42,736 nt of DNA, from contig JADFXM010000060.1 of assembly GCA_015233565.1 (NCBI GenBank), forward strand, positions 1 through 42,736. The letters run 5' to 3'. The translations under genes were made by a program, and so were the position numbers. The notes beneath the pieces are model-generated. The model was not told the origin of the DNA. It searched no databases and saw only the letters and a list, made by a program, of their open reading frames with translations. Shown here in pieces: positions 17,123-25,741 of the stretch. The first letter of the stretch is position 1. Every line of letters starts with the position of its first letter. This DNA is from Candidatus Rifleibacteriota bacterium (GTDB taxonomy: Bacteria; Muiribacteriota; Ozemobacteria; Ozemobacterales; Ozemobacteraceae).

Positions 17123-19402
17123 TTACCCTTCAAAAATGACAGATTTCAGGAAAGTGAATTTCGACATTAAATGCAAGAGCCACATCTTTTTGCCAGGCAG
17201 GTCATCGGGGCCATAGACTGATTTAATGGTTCCATCGGCCTCAACTTCTATCTGATATTGTTTAGAAATAGAAATATCCTTAAATATTTCGTTTCTCAGT
17301 TCGGTAGCGAATTCTATTGATTTTACTGCCGAGACTACCTCTGAATTTACTTGCTCACTGATCAAATCCATGTTGTAGGTTCCAACGATGCTGATTTGGC
17401 CGTCAAAAACGAAGGTTTTGGCATGTAATTTTCGTTGTCCAGAATACACAAAAATACGACAAGTGGGAATCTCTTTAAGTATGCGCTTCCAGTCAGCGTA
17501 GAACATGGCTTGAGTCGCAAAACTGTCGGTTGAGGTTGGACTATTGGTGTGGACGATAATTTGAACGCCCCGTTTGGTCGCACGCTTGAGAGCCGCGTCC
17601 ATTCTATCGGACAAAACGACATACGGGTTTTGAATGATGATTTCCTTGCGTGCGCCATCAATGAAGCGAACCAGTTGTTCGGTAATGTCATTTCGAGGGC
17701 CGACCAGAGAGTTTTTATCAATTATTTTGATTGGGACTTCGTGCGAGTTAGCGAATGGATCGAATTCGTCGAAAGCAGTCATGCCCTTATAGAGCTCCAA
17801 TTCGTCATTGAAGCCTTTAATTGTCTGGGCTGTCTCGTTGTCGGTATTTTCCGGGTGGTACACTTTTCCGTCTTTCATGAAGGAGTCCATGCAATTAAAC
17901 GCAGCATCGAGTGTCTTGGACTCGGAATCAATATTTCCAAAAAGGTCTGGAGTAATAGTCGTATTTTTCGGATGATTGAATTCTTCTTCAAAAGCTTCAC
18001 TCAATTGTCGCGCAATGTCAACATTTTCGATAACCACATCACAATCGCGAAAGACAGTTGGTAAATCCCCCGGGTCAACGAAATAATTAACGGCTACGTT
18101 GCGACCACCTAGAACGGTATATCGACCGTCTACCGCGATAATTTTGTCATGATTGCTTGCCATCACCATTCGTGGATCGTGGAACATGGCTATTAGATCT
18201 TCATGCACTGGATTGTAGACTTTTACTTCAACATTTGGGTAGACGACCAATTCTTGTACAAAGTCCTGACCTAACAGTTTTCTGGTGAAATTCAGGGTCC
18301 CGCGAGCATCCATCATAAAACGGATTTTCAGACCTTCGCGAGCTTTGCGAAGCAGTAATCCCTGCAATGCAAAGCCGAAAACATCTGAATCGACAATGTA
18401 ATACTGGACGTCGAGCGAGGTGTGAGCTTCGTTGAGCAATTTCCAGCGAGTGTACCAAGCGTGAGAGTTTTGATAGATTAGCGAAACTTTTGATGGAGCA
18501 GGAAGTCCTCCTGGGCCTTTGCTTGGAATAAACTGATCAAACACGAAACCCACAGGGGGAATGAATTTTGAAGCAAGGTTTTCATAAAGAAGCATAAATT
18601 CCTCAAAACTGTCTTGCCCATCGGTAAAGGAGAGCATCTTGGAAGCATACTCACCCCACCGGAAAAGCTTCACCGGAAGGGCCAACCAAGAGGTATTTTT
18701 AAATTTTTTGTAACTCTGGTCCATTCCTTGGTTTTTGCTGCTTAACGCAGTTTTCCATTGCCGATATTGGCCGGTAGCCTGGACATATTGCAAACGATCA
18801 TTAGCAAGTTTCTGGAAATTCCCTGCTTTTGTGTCCTGGGATAGGCCTTTCAGAATAGAAGCAGATTTTGAAAGATCTCCCTCGAGTAATTCATATGATT
18901 TGGCAAGTTCGTATTTAGCCCTGAATACCCAGAGAGATTGAGGATTATTGCCTATAAATGATTCAAGGTTCTGCATTGCGGAATCAGGGTGATTTCGATT
19001 TTCTTCCTTCCAGAGATCGTTCAGGATAGACTTCAGGTTTTCGGGTAGTGGAGTTGGAGAACCAGATTTAGCCCGCGAAAGATTATAGTTTTTCACTTGA
19101 GGACTTTGAATTGGCGGGGACGCTGTTCCAGAAGTTTGTTCACCGGAACTATTCATGCCAACATTCTTGGTAGCCGCGGTATTTAGAGAGTTAATGTAAT
19201 TTACACGAGCCTTTTCGAAAGCGGCAGCAAGGTTTTTCACTGTTTCCGCTGAAAGGTTCTGATTTACCGCATTCTGATAGTTTGTATATGCAGCCTGGTA
19301 ACTGTCGAAGGCCAATCGGGTGTCGGTTTCCTGGGTATGCCCAACTGTGGTAAACAGCACCAGAAAGAGGCAAAAGATTCCAACACGAAGACTTTGTTTC
19401 AT
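17123..19402 (-). CDS. secreted phospholipase D/cardiolipin synthase-like protein
   Basis: A 759-residue protein with a signal peptide (residues 1-23, V-G-H-T-Q cleavage region). Residues 25-240 are helical and TPR-like (N-L-E-S-F-I-G-N-N-P-Q-S-L-W-V-F-R-A-K-Y-E-L-A). Two PLD domains follow, with the catalytic motifs H-D-K-I-I-A-V-D (about residue 415) and H-A-K-T-F-V-F-D (about residue 659), each followed by the expected G-G-R-N or G-T-Y-N. The pair of HKD motifs would form one active site that cleaves or transfers phosphodiester bonds, probably on phospholipids in the periplasm. It is about 250 residues longer than ordinary cardiolipin synthases because of the N-terminal domain. Confidence 0.85.
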   Translation of the reverse strand: MKQSLRVGIFCLFLVLFTTVGHTQETDTRLAFDSYQAAYTNYQNAVNQNLSAETVKNLAAAFEKARVNYINSLNTAATKNVGMNSSGEQTSGTASPPIQSPQVKNYNLSRAKSGSPTPLPENLKSILNDLWKEENRNHPDSAMQNLESFIGNNPQSLWVFRAKYELAKSYELLEGDLSKSASILKGLSQDTKAGNFQKLANDRLQYVQATGQYRQWKTALSSKNQGMDQSYKKFKNTSWLALPVKLFRWGEYASKMLSFTDGQDSFEEFMLLYENLASKFIPPVGFVFDQFIPSKGPGGLPAPSKVSLIYQNSHAWYTRWKLLNEAHTSLDVQYYIVDSDVFGFALQGLLLRKAREGLKIRFMMDARGTLNFTRKLLGQDFVQELVVYPNVEVKVYNPVHEDLIAMFHDPRMVMASNHDKIIAVDGRYTVLGGRNVAVNYFVDPGDLPTVFRDCDVVIENVDIARQLSEAFEEEFNHPKNTTITPDLFGNIDSESKTLDAAFNCMDSFMKDGKVYHPENTDNETAQTIKGFNDELELYKGMTAFDEFDPFANSHEVPIKIIDKNSLVGPRNDITEQLVRFIDGARKEIIIQNPYVVLSDRMDAALKRATKRGVQIIVHTNSPTSTDSFATQAMFYADWKRILKEIPTCRIFVYSGQRKLHAKTFVFDGQISIVGTYNMDLISEQVNSEVVSAVKSIEFATELRNEIFKDISISKQYQIEVEADGTIKSVYGPDDLPGKKMWLLHLMSKFTFLKSVIFEG

Positions 19403-19641
19403 CCTTAATCTCCACGCATCTTGTTCCCTTTTCCCTCAACCTGTACCAAGCTCTTATCAGTGAAGTCTATTTTATAATTTTACGAAATAAATGAAAATAT
19501 GGCAAGGAAGGCTTCCTGACGAAAATTGGAGTAAATATCTTAGCCAGATCAGGCAACGACGATAGCCCGGCTTCAAAACTGCATGCCGTGGAAAACCCAG
19601 CTCTCCTTTATGTTGGTGCCCAGCGCATCTATATCAAGCAC

Positions 19642-19811
19642 TGTTCTGGTAGACCCGGCTAATTTCTGACCCACCATAAAAGAAAAAAAGACCCATCAAA
19701 GAAAATCAGCAACTAAAGAAAAAGCTTGGTCAAAAGAGTTAAATGTTGCCACACGGCAACGTGGGTCAGTATTTCAGCGGTGCCTGGGTCAGTTTTTATC
19801 CGGTGGTAACA
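19642..19811 (-). mobile_element. IS21-like end-to-end remnant (170 bp)
   Basis: The piece interrupts the prolyl oligopeptidase fragment between its T-V-L and D-I-D-A-L-G codons. It has TGTT...AACA ends, and GCAC is present on both sides (19638-19641 and 19812-19815); up to 9 bases match, depending on where the end is placed. Near both ends it contains CTGACCCA motifs (three copies in all), which are typical of IS21-family termini. No transposase remains, so this is a solo or internally deleted copy. Confidence 0.6.
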
Positions 19812-19905
19812 GCACTGTTCCCCATTTCGGATCTTCTTTGCGATATTCCTCCAACGTAGTACGTCGCGACAAACCTCGCGGACTTGTGGCGTCGCGCCAG
19901 AAGTT

Positions 19906-20110
19906 CGGAATTCCTGGTATCGATAGTTTGCATTTTTTCGGAAAAGGGCTTCAAAAAGTAGTTTTCTGATTTTGGAATACTTTTCGGTTGGATTTTATCC
20001 TGAGACCAACTTGCACGAAAATAAATCAGAAGATTTCTTCCAAAGCAAGTTGGCAATTCATCAATCGAAAAAATGGTATCAAATCTAAATCCCCGAGATT
20101 GGGATGTCTG
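19906..20110 (-). mobile_element. miniature element family B, copy 1 (205 bp) inside prolyl oligopeptidase gene
   Basis: In its own orientation the element runs from CAGACATCCC to GGAATTCCG. It is flanked by the direct duplication AAGTT (19901-19905 and 20111-20115). Two other copies are at 28827-29031 and 32731-32936. Ends are imperfect inverted repeats (CAGACATCCC against CAGAATTCC). Removing it rejoins the interrupted reading frame N-Y-Y-Y-N-F-W-R-D, which proves insertion. Confidence 0.9.
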
Positions 20111-20405
20111 AAGTTATAATAATAGTTGCCTGCTTTATTCACATACGGAATCTTCGCATTCGAGTCGAGAATCTTGAGGATGCCGATCTGCAGTGCCTTG
20201 TAGGATTCGCTGCTCTCAAGTGTCTTGGCAGACTCGGCGTTTCGTTCGCGAACCCAGGCCAGGGATTTGTCACAGCTGACAATTGCTCAAGTCAGTATTG
20301 GGACAAGAGCAAATAAGCCAGCGTTCGAAGGGGGTGAGGATGCTTTTCGTCTGGGTTGTATTACAAACTTTGCGAAACGTGGTAGATTGTCTGAAAACGG
20401 ATGAT

Positions 20406-20486
20406 TACGCCAACCAGTCGCTTCAACTGACGCGAAAAAGTAGCGCCGCTGAGCTCCTCGATAGGCCTCAGAGAGCGGGGCCTATC
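20406..20486 (+). other. attC-like folded site followed by a hairpin
   Basis: The stretch CGCCAAC...GCTTCAACTGACGC, an 8-base spacer, GCGCCGCTGAGC...GATAGGC (20408-20466) has the size and two-arm layout of short integron attC recombination sites, with imperfect R boxes. Directly overlapping its end is a perfect 8-bp inverted repeat (GATAGGCC at 20460-20467, GGCCTATC at 20479-20486). It lies 195 bases before the methyltransferase gene. No integrase or second site was seen, so this could be chance similarity. Confidence 0.3.
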
Positions 20487-20661
20487 CCCCAGACTGAACT
20501 GTGATATTCTAAGATGTTTCGTGGTTGTGCATGGTTTGGCCTATCAATCAGAATCGAGCGGTCTCGGAAGCTCACAGCTTATTCTGGGCGTTGGCGGATC
20601 TCGGTGAGTGTGGTATAAGTACCGGATTCACGGAGATTGACTCGGGAAAGGGACAAAAGGC

Positions 20662-21351
20662 ATGATTAAAAGCAAAGCATGGGATTGGAGTATAAACAAG
20701 TCGGGAATATGGGAAATACCTTCACAGGACTCATATTATCTTGTTCAACGATGGAAGGAAAAGAACTATGTAAGATTTCTAGATCTCGGATGTGGCCTTG
20801 GAAGACATTCATTCCAATTTGCAAGAGCCGGCTTTTCGACTTTTGCCTTCGATTTGTCTTCGGAAGCAATCGACTATGTAAAGAGAATTGCGATTAGGGA
20901 TAGTCTACATATTCAAGCTGACCTTGGAGATATGACAAACCTACCATACGAGGATTCCTTCTTTGATTGTGTGTTGGCATATAATGTAATCTCACATACG
21001 GATACCACGGGAATAGCCAAAGTAGTAACTGAAATCGAGAGGGTCTTGAAGGTAGACGGAGAGATGTTCGTGAGTCTATGTTCAAAAAACGCATGGAGCT
21101 ATAGAGATGCAGGATTCCCCGTGCTTGATGAGAACACGGTCAGGAAGATCGAGGACGGGCCGGAGAACAATATTCCACATTTCTTTGCTGATAGGACATT
21201 AATTGGTCAGCTGTTTAGCGGATTTGAAGTAGAAAACCTAAGACACATTCAAGACATGGTGGTCAATAAGGAAGAATATGAATCATGGCACTATTTCTTG
21301 TTGGGGATTCGTAATCGGGATCAGAAACATCGGAACCCTGGCCAGTCCTGA
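20662..21351 (+). CDS. class I SAM-dependent methyltransferase
   Basis: A 229-residue cytoplasmic methyltransferase. The SAM-binding motif I is V-R-F-L-D-L-G-C-G-L-G-R-H-S (residues 37-50). An acidic residue ends strand 2 (F-A-F-D-L-S), and motif II/III is A-D-L-G-D-M-T-N-L-P-Y-E-D-S-F-F-D-C-V-L-A-Y-N-V-I-S-H, typical of the Methyltransf_11/25 group of small-molecule enzymes. GGGAAAGGGAC precedes the start. It is isolated between gene debris and a GC-richer stretch, and its codon use differs somewhat from the core genes, suggesting acquisition. Substrate unknown. Confidence 0.85.
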   Translation: MIKSKAWDWSINKSGIWEIPSQDSYYLVQRWKEKNYVRFLDLGCGLGRHSFQFARAGFSTFAFDLSSEAIDYVKRIAIRDSLHIQADLGDMTNLPYEDSFFDCVLAYNVISHTDTTGIAKVVTEIERVLKVDGEMFVSLCSKNAWSYRDAGFPVLDENTVRKIEDGPENNIPHFFADRTLIGQLFSGFEVENLRHIQDMVVNKEEYESWHYFLLGIRNRDQKHRNPGQS

Positions 21352-21848
21352 AGCCCAAAGTTGGAGAGTCGATATCGACCCCTTGGATGATGCAGGGCGT
21401 CAGGCAAACAAGAGTAAGCAAGTGCAGAGCACGTCTTGTGGTGGATTTTTCAACTCGGTTTTGTCAGGGTGGTGACAAGTTCATCCAAGCTGATAACCTA
21501 AACTGCCTCCCAGGGGGGAAAGGGGACTTCGGCCTCGTCGGAGACGGCTGCGAAATACTTTCCGTGGGAACCCGACGGCAAGGGAGCAGTGTCGAAGAGC
21601 ACAGAAATCGTAGGTTGGACATCCGTCTGTTCTTCCGCTCGGGTTTACGGGGGATTTCGTTTAATAGCATCCAAAATTTAATGTATGCGTTGAACTGATT
21701 TTCCTGAATTACATTTTGGAAGTGCAACAGCGAGAAGTTTTCTTTCAACTTTCCTTAAAATCCCGAAGGATATTTCCAAAATCTGAAAAATTGAATCTTG
21801 ATTTGGTTGACTTTTTTAAATTATCAGGGTATCTTCTAAGAACTAGAT
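21352..21848. other. gene-free, locally GC-richer stretch
   Basis: About 500 bases between the methyltransferase and the HIT gene. The middle (21480-21660) is GC-richer than the surroundings. On the minus strand it can be read as S-V-L-F-D-T-A-P-L-P-S-G-S-H-G-K-Y-F-A-A-V-S-D-E, which looks like protein but has no start, no family I recognise and an early stop. It may be a fragment of an acquired gene. Confidence 0.35.
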
Positions 21849-22190
21849 ATGGAAAATTGTATTTTTTGCAAAATAGCGCGTGGTGAGATCCCTTCTACCA
21901 TAGTGTACAGGGATGAAAATGTCTTTGCATTCAGAGATATTTCCCCGCAAGCCCCGTCACATATTCTTGTAGTTCCGGTTAAACACATCCCTGACCTACT
22001 TGAGGATGAAGCTGCCAATGGTAATCTTCTCGAGAAAATATTTAAAACAATTCAAAAAATTGCAAAATCAGAAGGTCTCCAAAACGGTTTCAGAATTGTA
22101 GCGAACCACGGGGATGACGGTGGGCAATCAGTACAACATATTCATTTCCATATACTTGGAAAAAGGCGAATGGTATGGCCTCCGGGATAG
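21849..22190 (+). CDS. HIT-family (HinT-like) nucleotide hydrolase
   Basis: A 113-residue protein of the histidine-triad family. It starts C-I-F-C-K-I-A-R-G-E-I-P (the two Cys bind zinc in many members) and contains the active-site triad H-I-H-F-H (His 97, 99, 101) preceded by N-H-G-D-D-G-G-Q-S-V. HinT-type enzymes hydrolyse AMP-lysine or aminoacyl-adenylates. It ends 63 bases before rpsU; the HIT-rpsU pair is a common neighbourhood in several bacterial phyla. Confidence 0.93.
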   Translation: MENCIFCKIARGEIPSTIVYRDENVFAFRDISPQAPSHILVVPVKHIPDLLEDEAANGNLLEKIFKTIQKIAKSEGLQNGFRIVANHGDDGGQSVQHIHFHILGKRRMVWPPG

Positions 22191-22253
22191 TAAATAAAAA
22201 AACCCTGATGTCCGCTCCTCGCTGTATTTTAGTCGGGAGGGGGGTGAAGAGAA

Positions 22254-22436
22254 ATGGCAGAAGTAAGAGTACTTAAAGATGAACCTTTAGAGAAGGCTTT
22301 GAAGCGCTTCCAGAAGAAATGTCAGGAAGCGGGAATTATCAAAGAAATTAAGCGGCGCCGAGCTTATGAAAAGCCCAGTGAAAAGCAAAAAAGGAAGGCC
22401 GCTGAAGCACGCCGCAAACAAAGGCGGAGAAGATAA
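22254..22436 (+). CDS. rpsU: 30S ribosomal protein S21
   Basis: A 60-residue very basic protein with the S21 pattern: V-R-V-L-K-D-E-P-L-E-K-A-L-K-R-F-Q-K-K-C-Q-E-A-G-I, then K-E-I-K-R-R-R-A-Y-E-K-P-S-E-K and an R/K-rich tail. S21 helps the small subunit in initiation. A very G-rich ribosome-binding region (GGGAGGGGGGTGAAG) precedes the ATG, and a strong terminator follows, so this is the end of a short operon with the HIT gene. Confidence 0.95.
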   Translation: MAEVRVLKDEPLEKALKRFQKKCQEAGIIKEIKRRRAYEKPSEKQKRKAAEARRKQRRRR

Positions 22437-22460
22437 TTAGCGTTTTTTTTTTGAAAAAAT

Positions 22461-22501
22461 CAAACCCGCGAATTTTTTTTCATATCGCGGGTTTGTTTTT
22501 T
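22461..22501 (+). terminator. intrinsic terminator after rpsU
   Basis: An 11-bp perfect stem (CAAACCCGCGA at 22461-22471, TCGCGGGTTTG at 22485-22495) is followed by a T-run. It starts 25 bases after the rpsU stop codon. Confidence 0.9.
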
Positions 22502-23414
22502 GGCCAATTGCGGCCACTAACTTTTTTTTCAGGAGAATTTTCGAGAGATTTGAAGGTCTACGGGATGCGAAGCGTTCCAATAATTGTTTTGAATTGTAAT
22601 CGATTTTTATACATGCGTTTGGAATGATGTAAAATGTTCGAGTGTTTTTGCTGCTATTCTTGTTTATTGAGTCCTGCATATAGAAAACAAACTCCGCAGG
22701 CCGTTTTCTAAGTGCAGATCCTATCTGTTCATATTTTCTGAGTGAGGTTAGAGGCGACTTGCCTTCCATTTTGCAGTATTCAATAATGCTGCAATTGGTT
22801 TGTAGACCTGTAAGGAGATGCACTTTAATCGATATTCAATTGTAACCGGTTGTTTTGGTGTAAGTTCGAAATTTTACTCATAGAGAGTTGCTGATAGAGG
22901 GAAACGCACACTTTTGCAAAAGTGGGGGTGAATTGTGACTTTCTCGAACGAAAGTTGTGAATTAGTTCGATTCTCAAAATCCACTTGTTGAGCGGAGTCT
23001 AATACCAATCCCAAAAATTATGTGCATCACCTCAAGAACATTGATTTGATCAAAATGAGGTTGGATCGGTATATTTTCCAAGAAAACACAGAACTTTCAT
23101 GAAAATAAGGAGCCAAAACTGGATGGTTGAAGCATTCATTTCTGTCAGACCCAACTCCAATTTACGCAGACCTGAAGCACGAAAGAGGTTGGATGAACGA
23201 ACTAATTGAAATTGGTATAAGAATAAGAACTCAAGTTTGCGTTTCTCCTGAGTTGCTGGTATTTTTGAGAACTTGTAGAATTAATATGTGCTTTGGCGGT
23301 ATAATCTCAAAATTTGGGAATTGAAAAAATTGGTTCAAAGCCAATTTTTGATCTGTTTTGAATAATGAGTTAGATTCATTGTTCTCAGAGGCTCTGAAGG
23401 TCTGGAGAATAGAT
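22502..23414. other. gene-free stretch with a miniature element
   Basis: No convincing gene. The 128-codon open frame on the minus strand (22437-22823) runs through the rpsU terminator and has no family features, so it is not called. The 222-bp element copy at 23000-23221 fills part of it. The promoter of the nfeD operon should lie at its right end. Confidence 0.5.
23000..23221 (+). mobile_element. miniature element family A, copy 2 (222 bp)
   Basis: The same ends as copy 1 (TAATACCAATCCC and AATTGGTATAAG) and the same length, with scattered substitutions. It sits about 190 bases before the nfeD/floA operon and could affect its expression. Confidence 0.7.
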
Positions 23415-24941
23415 ATGCGTGAAAAAAACAGTTGGATCACTTCGAGCGTTTTTCCATTTCTGAAATCTTTTTCATTTTTCTTCTTTTTTTCAACCCTTTT
23501 ATTTCTTTCATTTTTTCCAAACCCTCTTTTATCACAAAGTTCCGACCAGAACCAAACGACGTCCCAAGCGCAAAATCCAAGCTCAAATGAAAGTTCACCT
23601 CAGAACCAGGCCCAGACCCAGAGTCAATCCATTGCAAGCAATGGTCTTCCTAGTCTAGCTCAAAATTTTTCATCTCCCGATCTGAAGCTTAAGGGTCTTG
23701 TTATGGTAATACCAATTCACGGTGACATTGATGGCGGAATCTCCTTCTTTTTGCAGCGAATGCTCAGAAAGGCCGAGAAAGACCATGCAGTTTTCGTTAT
23801 TTTGGAAATTAATTCCAACGGAGGGTTACTAACGTCTGCCCAGGAAATGAAAGATGCCCTCCTCGCTTGTCGTATTCCAACTTTAGCATATGTAAAAGGG
23901 CGGGCATTTTCAGCTGCTGCACTTATAGCCATTTCCTGCCAAAAAATAATGATGGAGCCGGGATCTGAAATGGGGGCTGCCACTCCCATAGAACTTATGG
24001 GGACTGGTGTTAAAGCTGCTGAGGAGAAATTTGTTTCCGCTTTATCGGCTGAATTCGAATCTACTGCGGAAACGCGAAGACGCCCAAAAGCACTTGCCGG
24101 TGCAATGGTTGACAAGAATCACGATACTATTTCCGGTCTGGTTAAGCGGGGTGAAATATTGACTTTAACCAGCGAAAGTGCTTTAAATCATGGCTATTGT
24201 GATCAAATCGTTTCTTCACTTGAATATGCTTTGCATTATCTAAATATCGAACCGGACCCTCTTGAAAGAGTGGAGCCAACTTCCGGAGAACTTATCGCTC
24301 GTTACTTGACAAATCCAAGCATTTCGCCGCTTTTGTTTACCCTCGGCTTATGGGCCATTGTACTTGAATTGTCAGTTTTTGGCTGGGGTGTGTTTGGTTG
24401 GCTTGGCATCGTATGTGTATTGCTGTTTTTTGGAGGCCATCTTTTCGCTTATTTAGCCGGTTTCGAGGCTGTTTTGCTTTTTTTTATAGGAATTTTTTTA
24501 TTGCTTTTGGAGATATTGGTAATTCCAGGATTTGGATTAACCGGAATACTTGGAATCCTTGCTACTCTCGCGAGTGTTGTAATGATTTTTGGCGGATTGT
24601 ACAAAGCCGCGTTCGCGCTGGCCGAAATAATCAGTTTCTCTTTTGCAATGATTCTGGCGTTGTTCTGGCTTGCTCCACGAATGAAACTATTCGATCGTTT
24701 TGTTCTCAAAGGCGATCTTACCACCGAAGCTGGATTTATAGCAGTAGATATGAATCAATTTGACCATCTTTTGAATCTTGAAGGAATCACTGTTTCACCT
24801 CTTCGCCCCTCGGGGAAGGCAAAATTCGGTTCTGAGAAATTCGATGTAATGTCAGATGGCGACTTTGTTGAAAAAGACACCCCCGTTACTGTGATTAAAG
24901 TCGAAGGACAGAAAATTGTAGTGAAGGCAATTAAAATATGA
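23415..24941 (+). CDS. NfeD-family membrane-bound ClpP-class serine protease (long form)
   Basis: The start is placed at 23415 because GGAG lies eight bases before it; the frame is open from 23358. About 508 residues: a hydrophobic signal/anchor (S-F-S-F-F-F-F-F-S-T-L-L-F), a Q/S/N-rich linker, then a ClpP-like protease domain with E-I-N-S-N-G-G and G-R-A-F-S-A-A-A-L-I-A-I-S (Ser nucleophile). Four to five membrane helices follow, then a C-terminal OB-fold NfeD domain (G-K-A-K-F-G-S-E-K-F-D-V-M-S-D-G-D-F-V). Long NfeD proteins work with SPFH/flotillin proteins in membrane microdomains, and floA is in the same operon. Its stop overlaps the next start (ATGA). Confidence 0.88.
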   Translation: MREKNSWITSSVFPFLKSFSFFFFFSTLLFLSFFPNPLLSQSSDQNQTTSQAQNPSSNESSPQNQAQTQSQSIASNGLPSLAQNFSSPDLKLKGLVMVIPIHGDIDGGISFFLQRMLRKAEKDHAVFVILEINSNGGLLTSAQEMKDALLACRIPTLAYVKGRAFSAAALIAISCQKIMMEPGSEMGAATPIELMGTGVKAAEEKFVSALSAEFESTAETRRRPKALAGAMVDKNHDTISGLVKRGEILTLTSESALNHGYCDQIVSSLEYALHYLNIEPDPLERVEPTSGELIARYLTNPSISPLLFTLGLWAIVLELSVFGWGVFGWLGIVCVLLFFGGHLFAYLAGFEAVLLFFIGIFLLLLEILVIPGFGLTGILGILATLASVVMIFGGLYKAAFALAEIISFSFAMILALFWLAPRMKLFDRFVLKGDLTTEAGFIAVDMNQFDHLLNLEGITVSPLRPSGKAKFGSEKFDVMSDGDFVEKDTPVTVIKVEGQKIVVKAIKI

Positions 24942-25630
24942 TAAGAGAATTCAGGATGAGAAACCAGATTTCAATTTTGTTGATTGTTTTTGCAGTAATC
25001 ATAGGAGTATTTTCACTTTCATTGCCGATTTTTTGTCAAAGTGAGCCTGAAAGAGATATTATTCCAAAAAAAGAACAGGTGCTCAGTCCTACAATTCCGC
25101 CCGACAACCAGGAATCAGAGAAGTTTTCGTTAAGTCTTATAATTTTTGGAATTCTTTTGATAGGCTTTGTACTTCTTTTCCTTGAGGTGACTTTGATTCC
25201 GGGCACTGGGGTTGCAATAATTGCTGCACTGCTAATTCTCGCAGGGTTAGGTCTTGCTTTCTGGAAACTTGAATTAAAGATTGCAATCCTGTTTGCTTTG
25301 GGTTCTTTCATTGGTACTGTCGCGGTTGTTTTATGGATGATATATGTTTTTCCGCATACTTCCCTGGGAAAAAAATTTGTGCTGGAGACAAGAATTACGG
25401 TTGAAGACGGATATACAGCTACATCCGATATGTCGCCTTACGTTGGAATGATTGGAACTGCACAGTGCGACCTTCGCCCCTCCGGAATAGCCAAATTTGG
25501 GGATGACAGAGTTGATGTTGTTTCCGAAGGGGAATATATCCCTCGCGGAACAACGATCAAAGCTCTGAAAGTAAAAAATTCCAATCTTATAGTAACCAAA
25601 GTCAGCGATTCAGATGCTTCAAAAAGTTAA
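24938..25630 (+). CDS. NfeD-like protein (short form)
   Basis: A 230-residue protein with an N-terminal signal/anchor (I-S-I-L-L-I-V-F-A-V-I-I-G-V-F), a polar linker, about three membrane helices (residues 65-145) and a C-terminal OB-fold NfeD domain, M-I-G-T-A-Q-C-D-L-R-P-S-G-I-A-K-F-G-D-D-R. It lacks the protease domain. It overlaps the long NfeD gene by 4 bases and is followed by floA after 111 bases. A second in-frame Met, 7 codons downstream, is also a possible start. Two NfeD proteins next to one flotillin suggests a membrane complex with both protease-bearing and protease-free partners. Confidence 0.85.
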   Translation: MIREFRMRNQISILLIVFAVIIGVFSLSLPIFCQSEPERDIIPKKEQVLSPTIPPDNQESEKFSLSLIIFGILLIGFVLLFLEVTLIPGTGVAIIAALLILAGLGLAFWKLELKIAILFALGSFIGTVAVVLWMIYVFPHTSLGKKFVLETRITVEDGYTATSDMSPYVGMIGTAQCDLRPSGIAKFGDDRVDVVSEGEYIPRGTTIKALKVKNSNLIVTKVSDSDASKS

Positions 25631-25741
25631 CCGCTCATTGCCAAACAGAAGGCGTTTTCCGCTATTTTTCACGGGAAATTTGCATTCTTCTCTTTACTCC
25701 GTTATCATTAGACGGAAATAATTTTTGGAGGACTTTAATAA

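Larger units (their letters stand above)
19530..20300 (-). pseudogene. prolyl oligopeptidase N-terminal fragment with two insertions
   Basis: Reading the minus strand gives D-K-S-L-A-W-V-R-E-R-N-A-E-S ... D-S-N-A-K-I-P-Y-V-N-K-A-G-N-Y-Y-Y-N-F, then a 205-bp miniature element (19906-20110). The frame resumes as N-F-W-R-D-A-T-S-P-R-G-L-S-R-R-T-T-L-E-E-Y (19816-19905). A second insertion (19642-19811) follows, then V-L-D-I-D-A-L-G ... E-S-W-V-F-H-G-M-Q-F, a one-base frameshift near 19576, and K-P-G-Y-R-R-C-L-I. This is the N-terminal region of S9A prolyl oligopeptidases (propeller start). The catalytic C-terminal domain is gone. Near 20300 the reading is also damaged (a stop where Trp is expected and a frame change). 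Confidence 0.8.

Noticed and set aside
22437..22823. 128-codon minus-strand open frame after rpsU
   Set aside because: It reads through the rpsU terminator hairpin and has no recognisable protein features.
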